From Linnemannia hyalina (Eukaryota > Mortierellomycota > Mortierellomycetes > Mortierellales > Mortierellaceae): 64,000 nt of DNA. The stretch spans positions 1,612,001 through 1,676,000 of the forward strand of contig JAHRHY010000006.1 of assembly GCA_019671135.1 (NCBI GenBank), read 5' to 3'. The translations under genes and the position numbers were made by a program. The number at the start of each line of letters is the position of its first letter. The first letter of the stretch is position 1. Positions 45,020-55,700 of the stretch are shown piece after piece. The notes under the pieces were generated by a model, which saw only the letters and a program-made list of their open reading frames with translations, had not been told where the DNA came from and did no database searches.

Positions 45020-47779
45020 ATGAAGTACGTTCAGCTTACAATCGAGCTCATCACCAAGGCCTTTGAGACATTCTCCTCTAAGAAGGGAGTGGAGTTTAAC
45101 AAGAAGGATGCAAATAAGATCTTTAAGGCGCTTGATGAGGATGAGGAAGTAGAGAGATACTACTTTTGTGGAGAAAAGTGCACCAAGTCCAAGCGCAAAT
45201 GCATGAAGGAAGTTGATGATGAAGGCATGCATTGTTATGTCCACGATCCTGCGCGCAAGTGTCAAGGCACAACTATTAAGGGTGCTAATTGTGGTAGTGT
45301 AGCCAAACTTGGTCAAACATACTGTGGACGTCATCAAGATCAAGATAGAGGTTATATAAAACGTAGTAACAACAACGCACCTGTCGACAAGCGTACTAAG
45401 TCTTCCAAGGCTTTAAAGAAGACACATACTTCTAAGTTTGTGTCTTCCGATGACGATATGACTTCCGAGGATGAAGAACCAAAGAAGCGAAAGAGAAACA
45501 AGCAGGAGTCATCGGATGAAGAGCCGTCCGATGATGATGATGAAGAAGATATAATTGCCGTCTCCTTTCCGTTGAGTCCAAAGGTAGTTGACATAACGTC
45601 CAAGAAAAATGTACCACTCGCTAATACATGTATATGGACGCGTTATGCAACTAATCCAGCTTTCCTGTATGCAAAAAGCTTTACTGTAAATGGCAAGTAC
45701 ATTATTAGGCTAAAGGAAAAGAATCTCTACATTGCATTGTGTCCACCTAAGCTCATGGGCAAGAATCTCCCTGCGCCAGAAATATCTGAGAAAGAGGCAC
45801 GCATATTGGCCAAGATGGGTCTTCAAGAGGCAACTTCAGCAGATGTAGAAAAAATAGAAGAGTCTTCTGCTGATGAGAATTCTGACGATGATACAGATGA
45901 TGGTGATACGTCTGATAATGCTGACTCTGACGATGATTCCTCTAAAGATAAAGACTCTGATGATGGCAAGTCCAATAACAGACCTGATGTAGAATCTGGA
46001 GATGATACCTCTAAGGAGGCCTTTCAAGTCCAAATTATCATATGGTGTTTGTTACATCTCTGCAGATCTTGACGATATCCACCGCGTCCATTAGAGGAGA
46101 GTGTATGTATGATACCAAGCATATAAGACAACCATTGTAACATTTTTTGTTTAACTATCCTACTAAACACCAACCTATTCTCCAAACAACAAAGTCTTCT
46201 TATTTTTCGCACACCACACTCTTGAATATGTCCATCTACTATTAACCTGTAACCCTCACTGCAAGATTCGCCAGAGTAGTTCTTGTATGTGATCATCTAA
46301 AGCACTTGTATTCTCAACTGTATCTTTGTCGTGAAATACAGGGGAGAGATTACATTTTAAAAATTCTTGTGCTGTCTATTGCTATTTTATTCTGTGTTCT
46401 GTTGCCCACTATGAAGAGATATGCCAGTTATGGAAGTCAACACTCCGTTCCTTGGACTTTGGATATTTTTTATATGCCTTTTTATATCCTCTGCACATGA
46501 AGGGGCCGCTAAGGATAACCCTGATGAAAAACTATCTCATAAAAAGCCATCTAAGGATGATGAGAAGAAGACTTCTCGAAAGAAAAGGCATTCAGAGATG
46601 CCCAAAAATGCAGAGCCATCTTCTAATGTAGATGTTTCTAAGGATGAAAAAGATGAACACACATTTGCACTGGCCACAACGGTGCGTAACATTAGATCAG
46701 AGAAAGACATACCACTTGCAAAGGATGGAGGATGGATGGTTCATCCTAATAACGACATGCTTGAGTATGCAACTAACTTTACGATGAAGGCTAAGTACAT
46801 TGTCAAGCTATGTGGAAAGAATACATACGTTGGCCTGTTTACGCTTGATCATCTGCGTGGCGGTGGTGATGTTCCAGAGATGGATATCTTGGAACGCTCC
46901 ATGCTTAGCAAGATGAAACTTCAAGAAATGTCTGATGAAGAGAGAAAGATGCTTTTCAACGAGGAGGTCGAAGTAGAAGAGGAACTACCAGTGGAAGGAC
47001 CGACAGATATATCCAAGATGAAATGGAAAAGGTTTCACAAGCAGCAATTGGAGTATTCCAAGAATGTACTTGTAAATGGAAAGCACATTCTCAAGATCCG
47101 CAAGCAAAACATTGTAGTTGGTTTGGTGACTGATGACCACATTGGTGCAGAGAATGTCGACTATGATAATCTTAACCAAAAGGAAAAAGAAAAGATCTTT
47201 GCTATGGGCTTTAAGCCACAATGGTCTAAGGATAGGTCGACAGAGAAAGGTGAACCGGTAGAAAAAATAGATGATGAGGTGCAAGAGTCGAATATTAAGG
47301 AAACTTTAGATGAACTTGTAGAAAAAGTAGATGATGAGGTGCAAGAGTCGGATGTTAAGAAAACTCTAGAAGATGGTGGACCTATGGAAAGCGAAAATGT
47401 GAATGCCTCAAGTGTTTACACTACAAAAGACCATCATGATTTTCTGAAGGCAATGGGAGAAGTATATAGCAAAATAACAGCTATCGAAGAAGAACTCCGC
47501 GAGGAATACGTTTCGGCAGATGGTAATGCAGAAGAAAAAGAACTAATTTTTCACCTAGGTTTGTTGGAGAAAGATTATTCCAACTACGAAACATGGCACA
47601 TGGATAAGTTTGGTTCCCGCGAACCACATTCCGATATATTATGTAAGTTCGCAAAAGAAGGATCTCACAACAGAAAAACCATAGTGCAAAGTGTATTAGA
47701 TAGTATTCAAGCCAAAGAGAAAAGTACGATGGAAGAAAAGAAGCCTCTTGAAGTAACATTTGAGACCGCAGAAGAGTAG
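45020..47779 (+). pseudogene. Zinc-motif/repeat protein of U1, broken by solo R2
   Basis: The coding frame runs 45020-46014, is stopped inside R2 (46015-46509), and resumes after the TAA target duplication to 47779. Without R2 and one TAA copy the frame is exactly 754 codons. Order: N-terminal helix (LTIELITKAFETF), two Cys/His units (C-x6-C-x10-C-x2-H, and CQGTTIKGANC..YCGRH), acidic/basic linker with KKRKRNK (possible nuclear signal), module 1 (FTVNGKYIIRLKEKNLYIAL), acidic linker, module 2 (FTMKAKYIVKLCGKNTYVGL), module 3 (VLVNGKHILKIRKQNIVVGL). The last ~175 residues are helical and charged (ITAIEEELREEYVS) and unrelated to the U2 counterpart. The function is unknown. Confidence 0.8.
46015..46509 (+). 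repeat. R2, solo 495-bp R inserted in the second U1 gene
   Basis: Same length and ends as the terminal repeats, flanked by TAA (46012-46014 and 46510-46512). The uninterrupted U2 gene shows the empty site. R2 is closer to R4/R5 than to R1/R3 but carries its own changes (for example AGAGTGTATGTATG), so it did not come from the flanking R1/R3. Confidence 0.93.
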
Positions 47780-48252
47780 ATCAAGAATTTTAAAAACTGT
47801 AGATATACCACTTGCACAAATAAAGCTTTTATATATGGAATACACATGTAATATTATCCTCGTCCCTTCCAATGAGATTCACCAGATATATTACCCATCT
47901 TTTTAAAAACTTCCACCATCCTTTGCACAATTTACAATATTTCTTTCTTGATCACAGTGGTGTTTATCCACAATCTACTTATATTTAACATTACGAAAAT
48001 TACAATAACTATATCTAATATGTTCTACAATGCATGCACTCTTTATGACATTTATTTTTTCACCATTGGCATGTTTACCAACGATCTGTATAGGAGGCCG
48101 CATATCAACAAATATTATAACAATCGTAACTTCCTACAAAGTATGTTACATCAAACATTATAAAAACCACGATAACTTCATCTGAGACGTTCCACAATGC
48201 ATGCACCCTCACCATTATTGCATTACCCATATTTTTTTAAAACATTCACCTA
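47780..48252. other. 3' segment of U1, no gene seen
   Basis: AT-rich sequence between the second gene and R3, with an AATAAA signal at ~47819, several TTTTTAAAA palindromes and two GATAACTTCATCTGA/ATAACTATATCTAA-like repeats around 48000 and 48170. It does not match the 3' segment of U2 (55578-55700). Confidence 0.55.
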
Positions 48253-48747
48253 GGAGGCCTTTCAGGTCCAAGTTATCATATGGTGTTTGTTACATCTCTG
48301 TAGATCTCGACAATATCCATAGCGACTATGGGATGAGAATGTATATATGATACCAAGCATATAAGACAACCATTGTAACATTTTTTGTTCAACTATCCTA
48401 CTAAACACCAACCTATTCTCCAAACAACAAAGTCTTCTTATTTTTCGCACACCACACTCTTGAATATGTCCATCTACTATTAACCTGTAACCCTCACTGC
48501 AAGATTCGCCAGAGTAGTTCTTGTATGTCATCATCTAAAGCACTTGTACTCTCAACTGTATCTTTGGGGCGAAATACAGGGGAGAGATTACATTTTAAAA
48601 AAACATGTGCTGTCTATTGCTATTTTATTCTGTGTTCTGTTGCCCACTATGAAGAGATATGTCAGTTATGGAAGTAAACGCTCCGTTCCTTGGGCTTTGG
48701 ATATTTTTTATATGCCTTTTTATATCCTCTGCACATGAAGGGGCCGC
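48253..48747 (+). repeat. R3, right terminal repeat of U1 (495 bp)
   Basis: Direct repeat of R1, identical in the stretches compared, followed by the ATG target copy at 48748-48750 and then pol of element A. Confidence 0.92.
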
Positions 48748-50703
48748 ATGCTCCTCGCATGTCGAGCTTGGTGAAATACTTGGCTTTGCCTAGTCGGTCG
48801 AAAGTTTCGGAGATCAGTGGCAGAGGGCATCGATTGGGGACAGTCACCTTGTTGAGGCCTCGATAGTCGACACAGAGGCGGAGAGAACCGTCTTTCTTTT
48901 TAACAAAAAGGACGGGGGCGCCAGCTGGAGACTCGGATCGACGGATGAACCCTTTTGCAAGGTTTTCTTGAATATATTCGCGTAGAACTTGCAGTTCCGT
49001 TTGTGATAGGTTGTACACTGGTCCAAATGGCACGGTGGCTCCTTCGACCACAGCGATATTGTGATCATAGGGTCGATGTGGCGGTAGCTTGTCGGCTTGC
49101 ATCTTGGAGAATACCTGAGCATATTCGGCATATTTCTCGGGCAGTTGGACTGTGGGTTTTGATTCAGGGATAGAGTTGTCGTTGGTGGTTGCGCTGGCGA
49201 GTTCTTCGATTCGGGAGACGTCGAGCATGTATCCGACTCCTTGATTGGTCTTGAGGATCTGACGGAGTTGTGTATTGCTAATAATGGAGATGTTGGTTGC
49301 TGATCGGTTCTTGGCGGATTTGGATAGTTGGTTGGATCCTGAGGTGTACTTGGTGGGAACCAAAGTGGATTTGGGTTTGGAAGGTGGCAGAAGGATTCGG
49401 TCTTGTTCCTGGAAGGAAGGGATGGATCGAGGCATTGTTGATTGTGCAAGGGGGGAAAGCTTGTCGAGTGTGTGCTGATGGAGGCATGGCATAGTAATGG
49501 TTCGTTTCTCCCAGTCGATATATGGGTTGTGTGAGCGGAGCCAGTCCATGCCAAGAATAATGGCATAATTGCCAAGTGCAATGAGTTGAAAAGTGTGTGT
49601 GGAAAAGTGTTGTGAGTGGGATTGCATAACCAATGTGGTGGCGTGATGAGAGGTATGTGTTGAACCATTGGCAAGAGAGATTTGTAATAAGTGTTGTGCT
49701 AGTGGAAGATTATGCTGTTGTGCTAGATTTTGATGAATGAATGAGATGGTTGCTCCTGAGTCGATCATTGCATGGACTGGTAGTGAGGAGTTTTGGAAGT
49801 GAAGAGTAATTGGAATAGTAATAGGGGATAGCAGAGGATCATTTGGAGATTTGTTATACAGCTCGCCCAGACACACTCCAACTTTACTGTCTAGGCTGAA
49901 TCTTTTTCCAATTGGAAAGAGATTGCATCGGGCTGGTCGCTAGTCTGTGTAGGCTGAAGGGCCGAGATCGAGGCTGTTGCCTTTGGGGCGTTCTTGAACG
50001 AGGGCTTTGCAGGTTTCTTGGGGCAGTCGTCAAGCCAATGATCTGCTGAACCACAGTAGGTGCACAGTCCTTCCTTTTGACGACGAAGACGCTCAGACGG
50101 TGGCAAAGGACCATGGCGAGCATGCGAGAGATCCATGTCCATCGAAGTGGTCGCGGGAGCTGAGGTAGCAGGGGTGGACGCGGTAGTTGGGGTGGATGAG
50201 GCTTGAGTGGTAGTAGAAGTGTGGGCAGTGGTGGAACGGGACGGAGTGCTGGAAGATTTGTTGCCGGAACGGGTCACTGCATAGCCGTACTGTCGGTTGT
50301 CGATGTCGATAGCCAATTGTGAAAACTCGGCAAAGGTAGGTGGCTCGGGGTAGTTTGCCATGGCTTCTTGAACAGACTCCTTCAGGCCGAGGCGGAACTG
50401 TGAAATCATTGCGCTATCATTCCATGCTGTATCCGCTGCAAGGTTGACGAAACGGTTTGTATAGTCGATGGCAGAACCGCGCTGTCTAAGTTGACGGAGT
50501 TGGGTTTCTGCTAGGACGTGAGCATTGGAGACTCCAAAGTTCTTACTCATAAGAGCAAAGAACTGATCCAGGTTAGAAATACATGCGGGTCTCTCCTCGA
50601 CAGGCAACTTGAAGGACGGAACGTATCTCTGCATGTACTTGAACGCTGCAGTATCACCGAGGCGCGAGATAGCCAGCACAATGCGGTCGTGGTCGTTCGG
50701 ATA

Positions 50704-51198
50704 GGAGGCCTTTCAAGTCCAAATTATCATATGGTGTTTGTTACATCTCTGCAGATCTTGACGATATCCACCGCGTCCATTAGAGGAGAATGTATATATG
50801 ATACCAAGCATATAAGACAACCATTGTAACATTTTTTGTTTAACTATCCTACTAAACACCAACCTATTCTCCAAACAACAAAGTCTTCTTATTTTTCGCA
50901 CACCAAACTCTTGAATATGTCCATCTACTATTAACCTGTAACCCTCACTGCAAGATTCGACAGAGTAGTTCTTGTATGTGATCATCTAAAGCACTTGTAT
51001 TCTCAACTGTATCTTTGTCGTGAAATACAGGGGAGAGATTACATTTTAAAAATTCTTGTGCTGTCTATTGCTATTTTATTCTGTGTTCTGTTGCCCACTA
51101 TGAAGAGATATGCCAGTTATGGAAGTCAACACTCCGTTCCTTGGACTTTGGATATTTTTTATATGCCTTTTTATATCCTCTGCACATGAAGGGGCCGC
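50704..51198 (+). repeat. R4, left terminal repeat of U2 (495 bp)
   Basis: Begins GGAGGCCTTTCAAG, ends TGAAGGGGCCGC. It matches R5 in all stretches compared and differs from R1/R3. Confidence 0.92.
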
Positions 51199-51332
51199 TA
51201 CCGAATAAAATATAAAAATATATTTGTATTCTCAACTATGTGCTTGCTGTATGATAGATACCATCCTACATGCTGTTGTGTATACAGTTAAGTATAAGCC
51301 TTTTTAAAAAATTGTTATTGTTGGTTAACGTC

Positions 51333-52610
51333 ATGACAATCCAATACATAAATATTATTATGGATCTAACAAAACACTTCCAACAACTGCTTGATGACCA
51401 TTGGACTTTCCTCAACGCTGGATGGCCAACAATTACACCACGTAATAATCATCGTACTGTAAGCAAGGAAATTGGGTATATGCCAGAAATAAAAGAAACC
51501 CTAAATCGACGCCTTGGTCCTATTCCAGTGTACTTCTTTCTTGTTGACATCTGGCCAAAGGTTAAGTATCCTGGTCCATACAAAGAAGTGGAGAAAGGTC
51601 TTTTAATGCTCTATCATCTTGTCAAAGGACTGTCTATGGAAGCATTGGAACCACACATGCCAAAAAGTAGTTTTCATGCAATGCACTCTGTGTTTTATAA
51701 GAAAGAATATACTTTGCACAACAAGTACATCACCAACTGTATTGCAACAATGTTCTCCACAATTAAAATACGCCTTTTGTCTGCAAAGGAAAAGAATCCT
51801 CCATTATTTAAGCATGTTACATTGCATCTTGATGGTCATGATACAAGAGCAACATACAAAGGTGAGAGTAGTGCTGATATGTACTCTTACAAGCTGAAAA
51901 AGTCAGGATTACGCACACAGGTAGCAATGGATTGTAATGGCATGGCTTTATTTGTCTCCAAATCTGCATCTTGCAAGAACAATGCTGATGGAACAATGCT
52001 GCTAACGATGAAGTTGGACAAGAGAGTGCATGAGATGGATTGCATTGCTCTCGATGGAGGGTATCCACAGTTCTTAAGGAGGCTTATAGATGAGTCTGAT
52101 ACTCTTAAACTCCAAAATTTCGCTCATCCATACCGTAAACAGAAGAACAAGGAACTTACACAGGAAGAAGCGTTATACAATACCACCTTTGGTAGTTTCC
52201 GCTCGCAGATGGAATCTCTGTTTGCAGACCTTGGTTCCACATTTGAGAAACACAACAACCGTACTCCTGTGTTGGTGGATAAGAAACAAACATATAATTT
52301 GCAGTTGAAGTTATCTTTGTTACTCTTAAACATGAAAAAGATGGTTGCTTTGTTGAAGATTTCTGCAGAACCAATTCATACAGCTTGGCTTCGCGAAGGA
52401 TTCGAGTATCCGACAACAGAGAACGACGTTGAGCAACCAATGGGATATGTTGATGTTGGTGCGCTAGTGGAGGATGGAAATACAATGGCACAACTCCAGA
52501 ACAAATTTCTTGGTATTAATCTTCATGGTGATGTTGATGTTAATGTTGATGAGGACACACCAATGGATCAAGCAGTAATAATGCAACCCGGTCTTTCCAT
52601 TGCGCTTTGA
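51333..52610 (+). CDS. DDE transposase-like protein of U2 (PIF/Harbinger/IS5 type)
   Basis: 416 aa from the ATG at 51360, or 425 aa from 51333. All motifs of the U1 copy are kept: LDGHDTR, ALDGGYPQFLRR and FRSQMESLFADLG, so the catalytic triad is intact. Only a few substitutions separate the copies (for example Met/Leu in EA-x-EPHMP and a TLKLQNF/ILRVQNF change). The frame ends at GLSIAL because AGA has become TGA; just downstream there is also a 7-bp insertion relative to U1. The C-terminal acidic tail is therefore shorter, which probably does not affect the catalytic core. Confidence 0.82.
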   Translation: MTIQYINIIMDLTKHFQQLLDDHWTFLNAGWPTITPRNNHRTVSKEIGYMPEIKETLNRRLGPIPVYFFLVDIWPKVKYPGPYKEVEKGLLMLYHLVKGLSMEALEPHMPKSSFHAMHSVFYKKEYTLHNKYITNCIATMFSTIKIRLLSAKEKNPPLFKHVTLHLDGHDTRATYKGESSADMYSYKLKKSGLRTQVAMDCNGMALFVSKSASCKNNADGTMLLTMKLDKRVHEMDCIALDGGYPQFLRRLIDESDTLKLQNFAHPYRKQKNKELTQEEALYNTTFGSFRSQMESLFADLGSTFEKHNNRTPVLVDKKQTYNLQLKLSLLLLNMKKMVALLKISAEPIHTAWLREGFEYPTTENDVEQPMGYVDVGALVEDGNTMAQLQNKFLGINLHGDVDVNVDEDTPMDQAVIMQPGLSIAL

Positions 52611-52841
52611 GGTACGTAGTACGAAGCGACAAATGGATGTTAATGGTAATTTGTAGACTTATTGCAGGTTTTTAAAAGAATAGACATACATAGCCTATTT
52701 AGTCAGCGTTGAGATACGGTATTAACTGCCTAGACGCTAATATGCACCGGTATCTATTATTAAAAGTCATGGTATTATTGTAGTAGATCGGATGCTATTC
52801 TATGCTATTCTACAACATTCCTTTTTATTTAACAAAGAGGA

Positions 52842-53116
52842 TAAACACATGTACAAACCTACGTCATAAAAGAATACATAAACACATGTACAAACCTACG
52901 TCATAAAAGAATACTACATTCTTAACCATTTTTAAACCCCGTCTTTAACGCCAAGCAGTCTTAATAAGCAAGATCTACGTCATACGAGGAACACTACGTT
53001 ATTAACCACTTAGATGCCTTTTTAAAACTCTTTTGTTACTAAGCGCCAAGCAGTGTTAATAAGCAAGCGCTATTAATATCCAGTGTGGCAGTGTCCCATG
53101 AATTAGTATAAATAAA
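52842..53116 (+). promoter_or_regulatory. Promoter of the second U2 gene with extra 36-bp duplication
   Basis: Same layout as in U1 (CTACGTCATA cores, TTTTTAAA blocks, GCCAAGCAGT..TAATAAGCAAG repeats, TATAAATAAA at 53107-53116), but the ~36-bp segment with ACATGTACAAACCTACGTCA is duplicated in tandem (~52842-52913), which adds one more CRE-like core. Confidence 0.5.
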
Positions 53117-53330
53117 GGACTCCACTTCCCTCTTGCTTAATCTTTATCTTATCTAGTAACCAACCAACCATTATCCATATCTATACAACCATCCATACCT
53201 ATACAACCATCTTTTATTGCAATTCTTTATATCAGTGTACTAAGCAGCTGCAATCTACCACACATAAACTGAAAGCTCATTCACACCCACCATACCACAA
53301 GTACAATCTATATCGTTCATATCCAAAAAC

Positions 53331-55577
53331 ATGCAGTACGTTCAGCTTACAATCGAGCTCATCACCAAGGCCTTCGAGACATTTTCTTCTAAGAAGGGAG
53401 TGGAGTTTACCAAGAAAGATGCAAATAAGATCTTTAAGGCGCTTGATGAGGATGAGGGAGTAGAGAGATACTACTTTTGTGGTGCAAAGTGCACCAAGTC
53501 CAAGCGCAAATGCATGAAGGAAGTTGATGATGAAGGCATGCATTGTTATGTCCACGATCCTGCGCGCAAGTGTCAAGGCACAACCATTAAGGGCGCTAAT
53601 TGTGGTAGTGTAGCCAAACTTGGTGAAACATACTGTGGACGTCATCGAGAGCAGCATAAAGGTCATATGAAAAGCAGTAACAATAAGGCACCTGCCAACA
53701 AGCGTACCAAGTCTTCCAAGATAACCAAGAAGACACATACTCCTGAGTTTGTCCCTTCAGATGATGATATGACTTCCGAGGATGAAGAACCAAAGAAGCG
53801 AAAGAGAAACAAGCAGGAGTCATCGGATGAGGAGCCGTCCGATGATGATGAAGAAGATATAATTGCCGTCTCCTTTCCGTTGAGTCCAAAGGTAGTTGAC
53901 ATAACGTCCAAGAAAAATGTACCACTCGCTAATACAGGCATATGGATGCGTTATGCAACTAATCCAGCTTTCCTGTATGCAAAAAACTATACTGTAAATG
54001 GCAAGTACATTATTAAGCTGAAGGAAAAGGACCTCTACATTGTATTGTGTCCACCTGAGCTCATGGGGAAAAATCTTCCTGTACCGAAATTATCTGACAA
54101 AGAGGTACGTATATTACAAAAGATGGGACTCCAAGAGGCAACTCCTGCTGATGTAGAAAAAATAGAAGAGTCTTCTGCTGATGAGAATTCTGACGATGAT
54201 ACAGATGATGGTGATACGTCTGATGATGCTGGCTCTGACGATGATTCCCCTGATGATAAAGACTCTGATGATGGCAAGTCCAATAACAGACCTGATGTAG
54301 AATCTGGAGATGATACCTCTAAGGATAACCCTGATGAAAAACTATCTCATAAAAAGTCATCTAAGGATGATGAGAAGAAGACTTCTCGAAAGAAAAGGCA
54401 TTCAGAGATGCCCAAAAATGCAGAGCCATCTTCTAATGTAGACGTTTCTAAGGATGGAAAAGATGAACATACATTTGCACTGGCCACAACGGTGCATAAC
54501 ATTAGATCAGAGAAAGACATAGCACGTGCGAAGGACAGAGGATGGATGATTCATCCTAATAACGACATGCTTGAGTATGCAACTAAGTTTACGATGAATG
54601 GCAAGTACATTGTCAGGCTATCTGGAAAGAATACATACGTTGGCCTGTTTACGCTTGATGCTCTGCGCGGTGTCGGTGATGTTCCAGAGTTGGATATCTT
54701 GGAACGCTCCATGCTTAGCAAGATGAAACTTCAACCATTGTCTGATGAAGAGAGAAAGACGCTTTTCAACGAGGAGATCGAAGTAGAAGAAGAAGTACCA
54801 GTAGAAGGACCAACAGATAAATCCAAGGTGATATGGAAAAAACTTAACAAGTACTTGGAATATTCCGAGAATGTACTTGTAAATGGAATGCACATTCTCA
54901 AGATGCGCAAAAAAGACACTGTAATCGGCTTGATGACTGATGACCATATTGCTGCAGAGAATGTAGAGTGTCATTCTCTTAGCCAGAAGGAAAAAGAGAA
55001 GTTGTTTGCTATGGGATTTAAACCGCATGAGCATAAGCAAAGCTTGCCACAGAAAGATGAGAGCACATGTGAGGATGATAAAGATGCTGAGGGCGATAAA
55101 GATGCTGAGGATGACAAAGATGCGGTGGGTGATAAAGATGCTGAAGATGACAAAGATGTTGAGGGTGATAACGATGCTGAGGATGACAAAGATGCTGAGG
55201 GTGATAACGATGCTGAAGATGATAAAGATGCTGAGGATGATAAAGATGCTGAGGATGTTATGTGGAAAAGGTACCCTAAAGATAAAAGCTCTTCGGGTAT
55301 AATCGTCATAGATAAAGACGAAATTAAATGGACAACATGTTCGTTTGACAAGAAGCATGAATATGCAACCAACTACCTTTTCGACGGATGTCATCTGCTC
55401 AAGAGGTACGAAGAGGACATTATTGTTGGACTGCTGTATAAGATACCTGCAAACGGTGACAGTAACTATAGTCGAGACAAATTTACCAACAACAAACAAA
55501 AGCAGAAGTTAATTGCCATGGGGTTCACGATCGAGGAATTGCCTAAATTGTACTCTCCAGATGTAAAGTTTTGGTAG
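53331..55577 (+). CDS. Zinc-motif/repeat protein of U2, 748 aa
   Basis: An intact intronless frame. Residues 1-45 are helical. Residues ~46-105 hold two Cys/His units (KCTKSKRKCMK..CYVH and CQGTTIKGANC..YCGRH), a pattern also common in proteins of large DNA viruses and algae. A linker follows with acidic runs and KKRKRNK. Four modules of ~75 aa share W..(E)YA..F..NGKYI.KL..K..Y(V/I)GL: near residues 200-275, 395-475, 500-560 and 660-740. A tandem Lys-Asp-Ala-Glu tract separates modules 3 and 4. No catalytic motif is visible. Highly acidic with basic patches, it looks like a nuclear, chromatin- or DNA-binding accessory protein, by analogy with the second protein of Harbinger elements; that role is inference. 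Confidence 0.8.
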   Translation: MQYVQLTIELITKAFETFSSKKGVEFTKKDANKIFKALDEDEGVERYYFCGAKCTKSKRKCMKEVDDEGMHCYVHDPARKCQGTTIKGANCGSVAKLGETYCGRHREQHKGHMKSSNNKAPANKRTKSSKITKKTHTPEFVPSDDDMTSEDEEPKKRKRNKQESSDEEPSDDDEEDIIAVSFPLSPKVVDITSKKNVPLANTGIWMRYATNPAFLYAKNYTVNGKYIIKLKEKDLYIVLCPPELMGKNLPVPKLSDKEVRILQKMGLQEATPADVEKIEESSADENSDDDTDDGDTSDDAGSDDDSPDDKDSDDGKSNNRPDVESGDDTSKDNPDEKLSHKKSSKDDEKKTSRKKRHSEMPKNAEPSSNVDVSKDGKDEHTFALATTVHNIRSEKDIARAKDRGWMIHPNNDMLEYATKFTMNGKYIVRLSGKNTYVGLFTLDALRGVGDVPELDILERSMLSKMKLQPLSDEERKTLFNEEIEVEEEVPVEGPTDKSKVIWKKLNKYLEYSENVLVNGMHILKMRKKDTVIGLMTDDHIAAENVECHSLSQKEKEKLFAMGFKPHEHKQSLPQKDESTCEDDKDAEGDKDAEDDKDAVGDKDAEDDKDVEGDNDAEDDKDAEGDNDAEDDKDAEDDKDAEDVMWKRYPKDKSSSGIIVIDKDEIKWTTCSFDKKHEYATNYLFDGCHLLKRYEEDIIVGLLYKIPANGDSNYSRDKFTNNKQKQKLIAMGFTIEELPKLYSPDVKFW
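55072..55257 (+). repeat. 18-bp coding minisatellite (about 10 units)
   Basis: Units of the form GATGCTGAGG-x-GATAAA encode Asp-Ala-Glu-(Gly/Asp)-Asp-Lys. Units differ by one to three bases. The tract is absent from the U1 copy of the gene. Confidence 0.92.
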
Positions 55578-55700
55578 TTGTTGAGACAGATGAAGAGTAG
55601 ATATTTTAAAAACTATCCAATTGTCAACAGTTGGCATTTGTGGTTGTATATATAGCATGAACTTTTTAAAAATGTAACATGTCTTCGACACTTCCACCTA

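Larger units (their letters stand above)
42444..48747 (+). mobile_element. R-unit copy U1: transposon with 495-bp direct terminal repeats
   Basis: Bounded by direct repeats R1 (42444-42938) and R3 (48253-48747), with target duplication ATG on both sides (42441-42443 and 48748-48750). Between the repeats lie a DDE transposase-like gene and a second gene for a zinc-motif/repeat protein; the latter is broken by a lone R (R2). Both genes are on the + strand, intronless, and AT-richer than the host genes and the gypsy elements around them. There is no reverse transcriptase. The outer ends form an imperfect 12-bp inverted repeat (GGAGGCCTTTCA against GCGGCCCCTTCA, 8 of 12). Confidence 0.85.
39894..49890 (-). 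pseudogene. Pol of element A (inverted copy), split by U1
   Basis: Protease (DSGATISF) and the first RT block lie in 49890-48748; RT (VLYIDDILIYS), RNase H (IIETDASDKALGAVCSQ), integrase (SMDFITQLPPS, VSDRGATFTS, DGQTERVNS) and a chromodomain (YEVEAILDSRI, WRGYPVSERTWEP) lie in 42440-39894. U1 interrupts the RT domain between GA and YNLLRIKEG. The C-terminus is cut by the LTR of element B. Confidence 0.9.

Noticed and set aside
42444..48747. R-unit as an LTR retrotransposon
   Set aside because: No reverse transcriptase, RNase H, integrase, primer-binding site or purine tract is present between the R copies, and R does not have TG..CA ends.
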